64,000 bases of DNA, taken from Daucus carota subsp. sativus. Its lineage: Eukaryota > Streptophyta > Magnoliopsida > Apiales > Apiaceae. Where the stretch lies: the NCBI RefSeq assembly GCF_001625215.2, contig NC_030389.2, forward strand, positions 2,268,930 through 2,332,929, written 5' to 3'. A program made the translations under genes and the position numbers. The notes below the pieces were generated by a model. It was given only the letters and a program-made list of their open reading frames with translations, ran no database searches and had not been told where the DNA came from. Below, piece after piece: positions 47,998 through 57,600 of this stretch (the stretch's first letter is position 1; the number at the start of each line of letters is the position of its first letter).

Positions 47998-48396
47998 TAT
48001 TTTAAAAAAAATTGAATTTTTTTTTCAAATTTTATTTAATTGAAAATTTTAATTTATTATTTATAAATTAAATTTTTCCACACCATTTAAAATATATTTA
48101 AAAAATTTCTAAATAATTAAAAAGCTCTCGTGCCTTGCACGGGCTATAAGCTAGTATTTTAAAAAAAATTGAAATTTTTTTTCAAATTTTATTTAATTGA
48201 AAATTTTAATTTATTATTTATAAATTAAATTTTCCCACACCATTTAAAATATATTTAAAAAATTTCTAAATAATTAAAAAGCTCTCGTGCCTTGCACGGG
48301 CTATAAGCTAGTATTTTAAAAAAAATTGAATTTTTTTTCAAATTTTATTTAATTGAAAATTTTAATTTATTATTTATAAATTAAATTTTTCCACAC
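47998..48396 (+). repeat. Tandem 157-bp units with Helitron-like 3' ends
   Basis: Units 47998-48154 and 48155-48311 and a partial third (48312 to about 48396) repeat with an exact 157-bp period. Each full unit ends in a short hairpin (CTCGTGC CTT GCACGGG) a few bases before CTAG followed by T, the form of a Helitron 3' terminus. The 5' TC end is missing, so these are terminal fragments in tandem. Confidence 0.75.
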
Positions 48397-48742
48397 CGAT
48401 TAATCCCCTGCAAGGTTGGCCACCGATCCGATTTTTGAAATCCGATTAATCCTTATATATATTTCTTAATCGAAATATATGTGATAAATTATTAGAATTA
48501 AAATACCATATTACTTTAAATATGAGTAATTATAAAGTTTATGAATATAGCAAATATATTAGTTACTAAATAGCTAATATAATAATAACTAAATATTAAA
48601 TAATATTTTATATTAAAATAAATCCGATTTTCACACCGATTAATCCTTTCGATTAATCCCCGATTTCCGATTAATCCCTGAATCGGTAGCTCAACCGATT
48701 TGGTCCGATTCCCCATTTTTGTAACACCGGTTAAACAAGGTT

Positions 48743-48952
48743 TTGATAGATGTGGATACAATATATAAATGGCAAAAGCATGTGTGCTCCCTCAACAAAA
48801 TGTTGTTCCTCAGAATTTTGTATGCATTTATATTAATTTTGCAAGTGAAGGGTGCGGCTACAGATTCTCAAGACTGTAAAATACCAGCCATATATACAAC
48901 TTTGGAGACTCAAACTCCGACACAGCTGCAGGTGGTGCAGGTCCTTGTATGA
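48743..48952 (+). other. Coding-like segment in the right TIR (mirrored in the left TIR)
   Basis: From the ATG at about 48801 the frame reads MLFLRILYAFILILQVKG, a plausible secretion signal, then AATDSQDCKIPAIYTTLE and stops at 48952. The mirror copy runs on the minus strand of the left TIR from about 47750 to 47599. A TATA-like ATATATAAA lies just upstream in both. It looks like the start of a captured secreted-protein gene. The parent gene is not in the window. Confidence 0.45.
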
Positions 48953-49322
48953 GGAGTTTAGAGTCCTTGTATGTTCGCCCGAGGGAAGGGCGAACATATA
49001 TATATTTTTTTGTGATGTTCGCCCGAGGAAGGGGCGAACATATAAAGCCCTTTAATTTTATGTTCGCCCGAGGAGTGAATGAATTAGGGTGGTCAGTTTT
49101 GTGAAGTGAAAAAAAGGGTGGTTAGTTTTGTAAAGAAGTTGTTTAGGGTGGTTAGAAATTTGAAGGAGCCTCTGAAAGCTATCCAGTTTCTACTCCACAT
49201 TGCAACATGCCTTCAAAAAAGATAGAGGAAAACCAGGCAGGTTAGATGAGATAAATTACAATCACTTAACCGATACTTAATGGATTTGTACCGTGTGTGC
49301 GTATGCTAAGTACTAAATTCTA

Positions 49323-49512
49323 CTCCCTCTGTCTCAGCGGAAAATTTACGCTCATTATTTGCACGCATTTTAGGGCTCTTATAAAATATAATTTAGTAAT
49401 GTTTTTTTAATTTATTTTTTTTCAGGATATTTTTCAAAAAAAAAAGACATTATGGAATAGTCTCAAAATGCGTGTCAAAAACTTGCGTAAAGAACCTGGT
49501 GGGACGGAGGAG
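49323..49512. mobile_element. Stowaway-like MITE
   Basis: CTCCCTCTGTCTCAGC at the left and GGTGGGACGGAGGAG at the right, TA flanks (49321-49322, 49513-49514). Contains AAAATGCGTGTCAAA matched by GCACGCATTTTAGGG in the other arm. Confidence 0.78.
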
Positions 49513-50154
49513 TATATGTTTTGCTGATTTTGATTGATGTGATTTTTGTATATATAGAGGTCCATCATTATTCAAAAATATGAGTCAATCAAAATCAACA
49601 TCAAACTTATAAATTTTAGTGTTAGCATGTGCTGGACACATAAATATTACCGTAAAACATTCCTCAATAACAAGTGTCGTGTTCTGATTAACGACTAAAA
49701 ATTTGAAGTACCTAACATTGATGTTAATAATATTAACATGTTTACTAACAACGCAAGACAAGATTTACAAGGACATGACCAAAAAAAGAAAAAACTTTTT
49801 CAAGGACGTACGCTAAAGAAAATAATATGCATGAAATCATATTTACCTGTGATAATGAAATCCTTTCATAGCTTATTTTTGCCGCCTCCTTGTCTTTCTA
49901 GCGAATACTATTCTTTTGGCTATTTGATTGTACATTGGCAGACCGTGTTTATTCGGCTTTATATATACAGCTGCTTTAGAAAGCACAGTCAAGCATATGA
50001 AAATCTCTCGTCATTTCTATTGATATACTACTCGTGGGTGTTTGACAAGAACATATGAAAAACGAAATATCATCGGTTATTACCAGCGTATTTCAGCACA
50101 TCTCCGTGGCTTTGATAATTTCCATATTGAGATTCTCACTCCAACAAAACTGGC
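49513..50154. other. Intergenic DNA, nothing recognised
   Basis: AT-rich; a 106-codon ORF at 49738-50058 has no motif or relative in the window and is probably chance. Confidence 0.4.
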
Positions 50155-50461
50155 CAAAAGTCGCGATTAAAAGCCACCAAATATTATCTTTCACCAATTT
50201 TGATAGTATTTATTGAGTTTTGAGGCGAGATTCAAAATTTCAGCAAAATGATGAAGTGAATTGGAGTAATCAGAAATTACATAAAAGCGATCAACAACAC
50301 GGTGACTTTTACCTAAAAGCCATCGAAAATAAGAAAAGCTACCTTTTCATAAGTCACCAACTTTCTTCCGTCGCTTTTAATCAAAAGCAACTAGTTCACG
50401 TCGTTTTTAGCTAAAAGCCAACAAAATTTTACAATGACTTTTAATCATTTTTCTTGTAGTG
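50155..50461 (+). mobile_element. Right end of a CACTA-type transposon
   Basis: Ends in TTTTTCTTGTAGTG, the inverse of the CACTACAAGAAAA terminus of plant CACTA (En/Spm) elements. At least five subterminal motifs of the form GACTTTTAATCAAAAGCCA occur in both orientations between 50155 and 50450. No matching left end or transposase in the window, so it is a truncated element or the partner end is lost. Confidence 0.65.
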
Positions 50462-50952
50462 CTCTAGATAAAAGGATTCCGTATTTTATTATCTCTTGTC
50501 ACATTGACGAGAATATAATCTTAAAAAAAATAATACACTAAACATAATGAATTATTATAGATAATTTAACTGGATCATAACAATTTACAGGTTCAACAAA
50601 ATCACTTAACTCGTACTTCTTCGGTCTCTTTTTACATGTTCATTTTGATTTTCAAATAGTTAAATTGACCAATTTTTGACTAAACATTACAAATTATATA
50701 TTCTTTATTATAAAATTTTAAAATTGCATATTAAAATAGACTAAATATACTTTCTCATAATATAATTTTTATTATTAGAATTGAGATTCTTGTACATAAT
50801 TTTCATAATTTTGTATGTATCCTATTGTTTAACTAATTTTACCTAAGAGGCTAAGAGTGCAATGTTGCCTGATTAAAGATATTTAAAAAATGTCTTCATA
50901 GAGTTACTCTTTATAATTGCTACTATAACTTTTAGTTAATTATAAAATACTT

Positions 50953-51225
50953 TGTGGCTGTTTGGCGTGGCTTTTAAGCTCCGCTTCTGGACTTTTAAGT
51001 TAGAAACACTTATTTCGTATCGTTTGTGTAAAAAGTCGAGAAGCACTTATAAAAAGCTAAGATTCCTAACTTTTGTTTCATGACTTCTGTTTTTTTCCCA
51101 AACACTTTAATCACTTATCCCAAACACTTTAATCATTTATAAGTCTTAACTAACTTCTAACTTCTACTTTACTTTTTTATTTTAAGCAAGAAACACTTAT
51201 TTTAAGCTCACCCAAACGGCCCCTT
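50953..51225. mobile_element. GGCCGTTTGG-end MITE
   Basis: Left TGTGGCTGTTTGGCG, right CCCAAACGGCCCC. The interior TTTTAAGCTC.. and CAAACACTTTAATCACTTAT (twice in tandem) match the family at 11228-11485. Confidence 0.6.
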
Positions 51226-51516
51226 TATCTACTTCTAGTTAAGAGAGTTTTGCATGACGAGAGAAGCTGAGGAACTCCGACATCCAAAATAATATAGAAT
51301 AGCATTACAACTAATATGTTATAATTTTATTTGAAATTATTATTATCAGAATATATTATTTTAATAGAAAACATTATATATATACACACACACACACTCA
51401 TATATTCGAGAAATATAATTAATATCACTATGTTTGCTAAAGTAGGATGTTCTGTTTAAATGGAGAAAATTTGACATGTCTTATAATTTTTGTTTATAAT
51501 ATTTCTTTCAATTATA

Positions 51517-51751
51517 CTCCCTCCATTCCAAAATAATAGTCGCTTTGACTTTTTGCACGTATTTTGAGGTGCATAAAAAACATATTTCTAAATATTATTT
51601 TTCAAATTTTCTTTTTTTGAATAAAAATAGGGATGTTAAACTTTTATTCAGAAAAAGAAAAATTCAAAAATAATGTATAAAAATATGTTTTTTTTACACC
51701 TTAAACTACGTGCACAAAGTCAAATCGACTATTATTTTGGAATGGAGGGAG
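51517..51751. mobile_element. Stowaway-like MITE, near-perfect hairpin
   Basis: CTCCCTCCATTCCAAAATAA at the left and its inverse at the right, TA flanks (51515-51516, 51752-51753). Same subfamily as 22744-22977. Confidence 0.9.
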
Positions 51752-51819
51752 TATTTAACTAACAAAAATTCAGCGAAGTTTAATAGCAAATGCATAAAAT
51801 GAATAAACTTTAAAGTTGT

Positions 51820-52180
51820 GGCCAAAGTTTACACCGATTTTCAAAAAGTTGGTTAGAGTGACTAAATTTTGACTCTACTTTTTAGAAATGTGGCTCCCGT
51901 TAAATGTCACTAACGGAAGCCACATTTTTAAAAAACGGGCCAAAGTTTGACCACTTTTCTGAGAATTTGGAACGGACAAAAGGGTAAAAATTAGTTCCAA
52001 ATTCTCAGAAAAGTGGCCAAACTTTGGCCCGCTTTTCAAAAATGTGGCTCTCGATAGGCTTCCGTTAGTGACATTTAACGAGAGCCACACTTTTAAAAAA
52101 CAGAATCAAAGTTTGGCCATTATTTTGAGAATTTGGAACTTTAGCTAATTTTTTGAAAAACAGTGCAAATTTTGGGCATA
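51820..52180. repeat. Compound palindrome
   Basis: Two arms (about 51890-51972 and 51995-52088) are inverse copies around a 22-bp spacer, sharing TTCCAAATTCTCAGAAAAGTGG. Each arm itself holds a hairpin-like pair GTGGCTC.. / ..GAGCCAC. Outer, weaker arms extend to about 51820 and 52180. Probably a MITE of unassigned type. ORFs here are artefacts. Confidence 0.75.
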
Positions 52181-52493
52181 AATCTGAAGTTTACTTTGCA
52201 TAAAACAGATATTCCACAAGCAACGAATGTTTTACAAAAAGAGCCTGGCATATTATATTAAATCGCATCTCCGAACACTGATTAATTACATCATACTAAA
52301 TCTTTATAAGCAGACGTATGACGTGACGTAGTTGCTGGTAATAAACTCCTTCGTACACCAAACAAATTACAAAATGTCCTGGGTTCTCCTGCGAGCACAT
52401 ACGCACAAGGCACAATATTTAACGCAGGTATTCAATACTGATTGTTAAGCATAACACGAGACCAAACTCGCAGCTACGGGAGCAATATCCACT

Positions 52494-52799
52494 TCAATTG
52501 CATCTGGAGTTTGTGCAACCATAACACCACCAAGGTACACCGTCTGCGGTCTTCGAATCATCGACGAGTTCTCGAGCTTGTGCAGCCAAGGCAGCAAAGG
52601 CGATAAAGTTTCCGATTCCCATAACAGCCAAACCATAAACTATGTTATCAGAATCATACATGAAGAGTAGCGCAGAGCAATAAATATCGGTGATCAACAG
52701 AAAAGAAGCTAGAGCTAATAAAGCGGCATATCTGAAAGCTATCCAATTCTTACTCCATATCGCAACATGCCTACTAAAAACACGATCAGAATTCTGCAT
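52494..52799 (-). CDS. Small two-span membrane protein of unknown function, family 2, gene F
   Basis: 101 aa from ATG 52799. HVAIWSKNWIAFR, span 1 (YAALLALASFLLITDIYC), span 2 (IVYGLAVMGIGNFIAFAALAAQAREL), then DDSKTADGVPWWCYGC, matching genes D and E. The ATG may instead lie upstream: a splice acceptor (TTAGTAG) at about 52768 is at the position of the D and E exon junction, and a spliced form would have another first exon. The single-exon reading is kept because it has an ATG and short leader. Function unknown. Confidence 0.72.
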   Translation of the reverse strand: MQNSDRVFSRHVAIWSKNWIAFRYAALLALASFLLITDIYCSALLFMYDSDNIVYGLAVMGIGNFIAFAALAAQARELVDDSKTADGVPWWCYGCTNSRCN

Positions 52800-53091
52800 C
52801 TGTGAATCTTTTAGAATTGGAGTAAACTTTCGACAAAATAAGACGAAGTGAGGTATTTATTCACCTGTAAATACTAGATTCTTGCCTTGGACACGTTTAC
52901 GTTTCACTGCAGCCACGCAAGCGAACTTGTAGGTCACGTCAAATGGTTTGCTTCTCCTGTTTTGTAACAAGTGTTTCATAAATAGGTTCCTTTTACGCGT
53001 ATAGTATGATATGAACAAGCCTCATCACACTTTGCAATAAAAGAAGGTTTTATTCAAATTGACAACGTTATGTTATATTTAATTAGGAAAA
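52800..53091. other. Upstream region of gene F
   Basis: A TATA-like GTATTTATTCACC (minus strand, near 52855) lies about 55 bp above the gene F ATG. No other feature. Confidence 0.4.
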
Positions 53092-53459
53092 TGCTAGGTG
53101 TACATTATTGTGTACAAAAACATGTACACAATGGCATGTGGTGAATTTTAATCGGAATGACCCCCTCCATTTACACCGACAACCAGGGGCGGATCTAGGA
53201 AGAGGCGGGGGGGGGGGCACGTGCCCCCCCTAAAATTGTTTTTTGCATTTTTTCACCATTCTAAATTTTACAAAATTATAGAAGTGCCCCCCCCCCCAAA
53301 TTTGAAAATATATAGATTTTTTCTAGAAAATTTGCTTGGTGCCCCCTAAGATTTTGGGTCTAGATCTGCCCCTGCCGACAACCCCGATTAAAATCCACCA
53401 CATCACTTGCCACATCATTATATACAAATTTTATGTACACAATTATGTGCACCTAGCAC
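53092..53459. mobile_element. MITE with TGCTAGGTGTACAT ends carrying a hAT-type MITE
   Basis: Left TGCTAGGTGTACATTATTGTGTAC, right inverted GTACACAATTATGTGCACCTAGCA. The hAT-type element 53184-53374 is inserted in the middle. Target duplication unclear. Confidence 0.7.
53184..53374. mobile_element. hAT-type MITE with G and C homopolymer tracts
   Basis: 8-bp duplication CCGACAAC (53176-53183, 53375-53382), ends CAGGGGCGGATCTA and inverted TAGATCTGCCCCTG. A long G tract near 53205-53217 faces C tracts near 53223-53230 and 53287-53299. Related to 8458-8758. Confidence 0.9.
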
Positions 53460-54617
53460 TACTCATTTAATTAATGAAATATGTCTCTGCATAGATCCTG
53501 TCCACTCACGGATGAATGATAATAGAGCTCCGTCTGGTTAATTGTATACGTTCATTGTTTGCGCGCATTCTGAGGCTCTTATAAAATATAGTTTCATAAT
53601 ATTTTTTGAGATTTTTTATCATGGATAAAAATTTTAATATCAAACTTTGTTGAAAAAAAAAATAATTTAAATATATATTATGGAGCTATACATTATGAGA
53701 ATCTTAAAAAACGTATCAAAAAATAACGGATATAATTGAATCGACGGCGGACCAATAGTCAAGTCGGCAATTCTAGGAAGCTTTGATTACTATACCAGCT
53801 ACGTTATCTATTTAAATTATAAAGCCTGAAGGCCTTTTGCCCGTCTTTTTACTCTTTTGTCCTCCTAACAAGAACCGTATCTACACAAATTGCCACTGCT
53901 TTTATTTGTACACATACGTTGTCATCATATTGGTTGAACACCTGTCCCGGTTATTACATGAATAGGGATGACTGTATTGTCCAACACTCATTCCAAGAAA
54001 CCACTCCAATACTTCAATAAGCTAATTGTTAATTGTAAATCTGTACCATCATCATCTACTAACAATTCAAATTCAGCCGGTTTTCTTTTGACGTGTCGAT
54101 TTTAGATGGTGTTGATACAAAACATTTCTACCGCTTCTCCCGGTTTAAGCTTTCAGTGACCTACCAAACAGAGTATTACAGCAATCAAAGCTCCTCACTC
54201 TAATTGCAACATGATTATAGGTAATTTCTGAAAACCCTCTTACACTTCAATTGCTCCCCCTCTTTCCCTCTCAATCTGTGTTCTTGGTTGATTTCTTTAT
54301 CCCTGGGTGTTTTTATATTTACTGATTACATGGTTTTTATTATCCTTGAGTTTTTATGTTTACTGTTTACATGGTTTTCTGTTTGTTACTATATGTGATG
54401 TTCGTTTATATATTTTTAATGTTGTCCCTCATAAATCCCTCATAAATCGGAGTATAAATCGGAGTAGTTGCGTTTTGGCTTTTCCCTGGTGCGGTTAACA
54501 AATGAAAACATGTTGCTGTTAGAGTTGTTGATTGTATTTAATACCAGATTCTCTCATAAATTCCTACAGGTGCTGCAGCTGATACCTGAGTTCTGTTTCT
54601 GCCTTCACTGTTCACGA

Positions 54618-57600
54618 ATGGAACAAGCTAGGAAATATATGTCTAAATCTGAGTCATTACTCTCTAAAATTTGTGAGTCATATTTGTTGAAGCATACCTG
54701 TATTGTTCCCTTACAGTCATGTGTTGTCTAATATTGTAATGATTTTATATATTTTGTTTGCCTTCTTTTAGTTAATTATGAAATTCCCAAAATGAAAGAG
54801 TATGTACATGAGCCTAAAGATGAAGCTTATTTCCACAAGCTCATTCAAGAATGTAAGAATCTATAAATCTATGAACTCATTTAATTTTGTACATTTTTTT
54901 TAGTATAAAATATATGTGACATTTTCTTAGTATAAAACATATGTGATTTTTTTTAGTATAAAATATATGTGATTTCAAATTAAATACTCTTTCCGATACG
55001 AATTCAACTTCACAGGTCATAGAGAAAGGCAACAGACTTCTCAAGGAGCTTTACCTGCGACGACCGTGGATAAAAAAGCCCACTGCATAACTCCTACTGC
55101 ACCACTGGTGGAGGTTCCTCACATTTGTAAGTTAATTTATCACTTCTGTAAATTTGTTAACCACGATTGTCAGTTGCTCTTAAATAGCAGACATCTAAAC
55201 AATGGTGTTAATTTACATGTGTTTCATTTCAATTCTTTGAGACATTTGGATTTGTCATTCAGCCGCCCAAGAAAATTTTAGGTTTGCTGACAGTTCAGTG
55301 CCTCCACAAATGCACAGAAAAGATGGTCTACACGCTCGGAACAAAAATTTCTCACCGCCTAAGCCAGGTATGTTTTAATAATTGTAATATAGTAAACTGT
55401 CTAATAACTACATTATGATTATGTTTCTTATATCTACAGATCAGATAAAGAAGAAATGCAGACGGAATCCTTTATCCACTATATCCAGTAATGATTTGTT
55501 ACTTAACAGGACAAATAATATGCGCAGTGGAGATTTATTAAAAAACATGCCATACCCCGAACACTTAAGGGGTCTAATGGTTGAGAATGCTCCAATTCCA
55601 CAATCTCACAATCGTACCGGTACTGCATTTACCTTCAAAACTTTAAATATGATGCAAATATTCCTTTGAAATAAACATTGTTTCTCAAAAGTTGTGTTTA
55701 TCTTTTGCTAGCTTCCGACCCTTTCATCACGCCCATTCAACCTTATGCAAGACAGAAAGCCAAACTGAATAAAAAAGCAGAATCGAATATTTCCAAGCGT
55801 CCTGATTCACATAAGTTTAAAACAAAAGTACAGCCAGTGCCCCCATCTTTGCATACTCAACAAAGTAAGTGCCACTAACCTTACAAGTTGCATCAAACTT
55901 CTGTTCTACTGATAAACAATAATATCTCTTATATACAGGGAAAGCCGTGCGCAAAAGGAATATTCATGATAAAGGGAAGAGGTATGCACATAACTCTACA
56001 GAAGGTATAAAGATTGTTAAATGTGGTGTTGCCTCTCCTGCCAGCACAGACCAATTGCCCAATCAAGATTTTGATAGTGATGTTAGTGACTTCTATTCAG
56101 ATAAAGGTACATGAATCTCTTCTAAACAGTTAAACAGTTATATGGATTTTAATAAATTAACAATTATAATAATATACATTTTCCTTTACAGATTTTGGTG
56201 ATGATCTCTTTGACAATTCATTCCAATTCCAGTCTGAGATTGGATCCAGTAAAATTATTACATTTCTCCATGTTATCATATTAATTTTGCTTAATCACAG
56301 TTCACCAAGGTTATGCTTACTAAATTAATTGAAACAAATATAGGTACTTATAGCAACACCAGAAAAGAAGTTGAAAGCATTTCACGCAAATTGGATTTTG
56401 ATTTGAATCAAAAAGATTCAAGCACTTCTGAGCAATTCCACGACCTCGGTATATCTTCATATGCTCAATTTGTACAGAATATTCAAATACTGCAACATAA
56501 GAATCCCAGCTACATTTATTGCCGAGTATTCTTAGGAGGCACAAATTTTTGTAGAACATATAGGATTAAATTCACTGCTTTTCATTGACTCACTGTGAAT
56601 TGTTTTTGCAGAATATTCTTACATTGCTGACATGTGCAGTGATCAAAGTGATGGTGACTCTGAAGATGGTAATTACCCTCTTGCAAACAATGAAACTATA
56701 TATGAAACCTTTTATATATTTACAAGTGTTTCAAAATAAGTGTACATTTATTCAGATTATGCTGATGACATCAATTATGAGACTTATGAGGTTTTGGAAA
56801 AGGCAAAAAAAGGTACCTCCTCAATAATAGGCTTATTCTCTGCTAATATCTTCATTTTAGGTTTATACATATTGTTCTCCATGATCTTAGTGCTTATTAT
56901 TTCTTTCTGTCCCTGTTTTGTAGTTGTCAAAGAGTATGCCACCCTTGGTGCTCCAAATGTTCAATGTGATAAATGTCATGCTTGGATGTGGAAAGAGGAA
57001 CGTGTAAATAAGAGTGTTGTCAAGGGTAAACCTGTCTTCTCCATCTGTTGTGCAAAGGGTCAAATTCAACTTCCCAAGGAGAAGCCCACTCCTTCTTACA
57101 TCTGGCAGCTGCATAATGATAAGAAAAAAGCTCAAAGGTTCAAGGATGGCATCCGTTTATACAATAGTCTGTTTGCGTTCACATCTACCGGGGGAAAAGT
57201 TGATCACAGTATTAATAACGGAGGAGCACCTTATGTTTATCGGTTAAACGGACAGAACCACCACCTTTTTGGTTCCCTTATACCTGATGAGGGTGATGAA
57301 CCGAAATTCTGCCAGTTATATATTTATGATACCGAGAACGAAATTAGTAATCGGCTTAGATGGGTAAATGCCGATGATGGTGATAATGTTGATGCTGAAA
57401 TTGTTGAAGGATTAATGAAGATGTTAGATGAAACTAACGAATTGGTCAAGGAATTTAGGTCAGCCCGCGACAGATATGAAAAGCATGGTGTTCAAGATTT
57501 GGAAATAATCCTAAAAGTTTCTAGGTCTGAGAGCGGTCGAGAAAATCATATCACCCCGTCAGATGAGGTTGCTGGCATAATGGTGGGTGACATGGATGAT

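Larger units (their letters stand above)
47381..49170. mobile_element. MULE with 417-bp TIRs inserted in gene E
   Basis: A 9-bp duplication TCTGAAAGC (47372-47380, 49171-49179) flanks TIRs 47381-47797 and 48754-49170, equal in length and nearly identical (one mismatch seen in the first 110 bp). No transposase. Each TIR contains GGGCGAACAT / ATGTTCGCCC motifs in both orientations and a coding-like segment reading outward, so the arms look like duplicated captured gene sequence. The middle holds a 157-bp tandem array with Helitron-like ends and CGATTAATCC repeats. Near-identity of the arms suggests a recent insertion. Confidence 0.93.
47111..49211 (-). pseudogene. Small membrane protein, family 2, gene E, split by a MULE
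   Basis: The minus-strand coding exon is cut in two: 49211-49171 (HVAMWSRNWIAFR) and 47380-47111 (YAALLALASFLLITD to CYGCTGSR). Removing the element and one 9-bp duplication restores a continuous frame that follows genes D and F. The stop is later than in F (extra IIIENNFVDV). A splice acceptor (TTTTGAAG) sits just before the first part, as in D. The gene cannot make its normal protein unless the insertion is removed. Confidence 0.85.

Noticed and set aside
47599..49055. Two divergent host genes
   Set aside because: The two ORF sets are mirror copies inside MULE TIRs, not independent genes.
49738..50058. 106-codon ORF as a gene
   Set aside because: Composition matches random AT-rich DNA; no domain, splice or paralog support.
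51875..52090. 71-codon minus-strand ORF
   Set aside because: Falls wholly in the compound palindrome and has no protein-like features.
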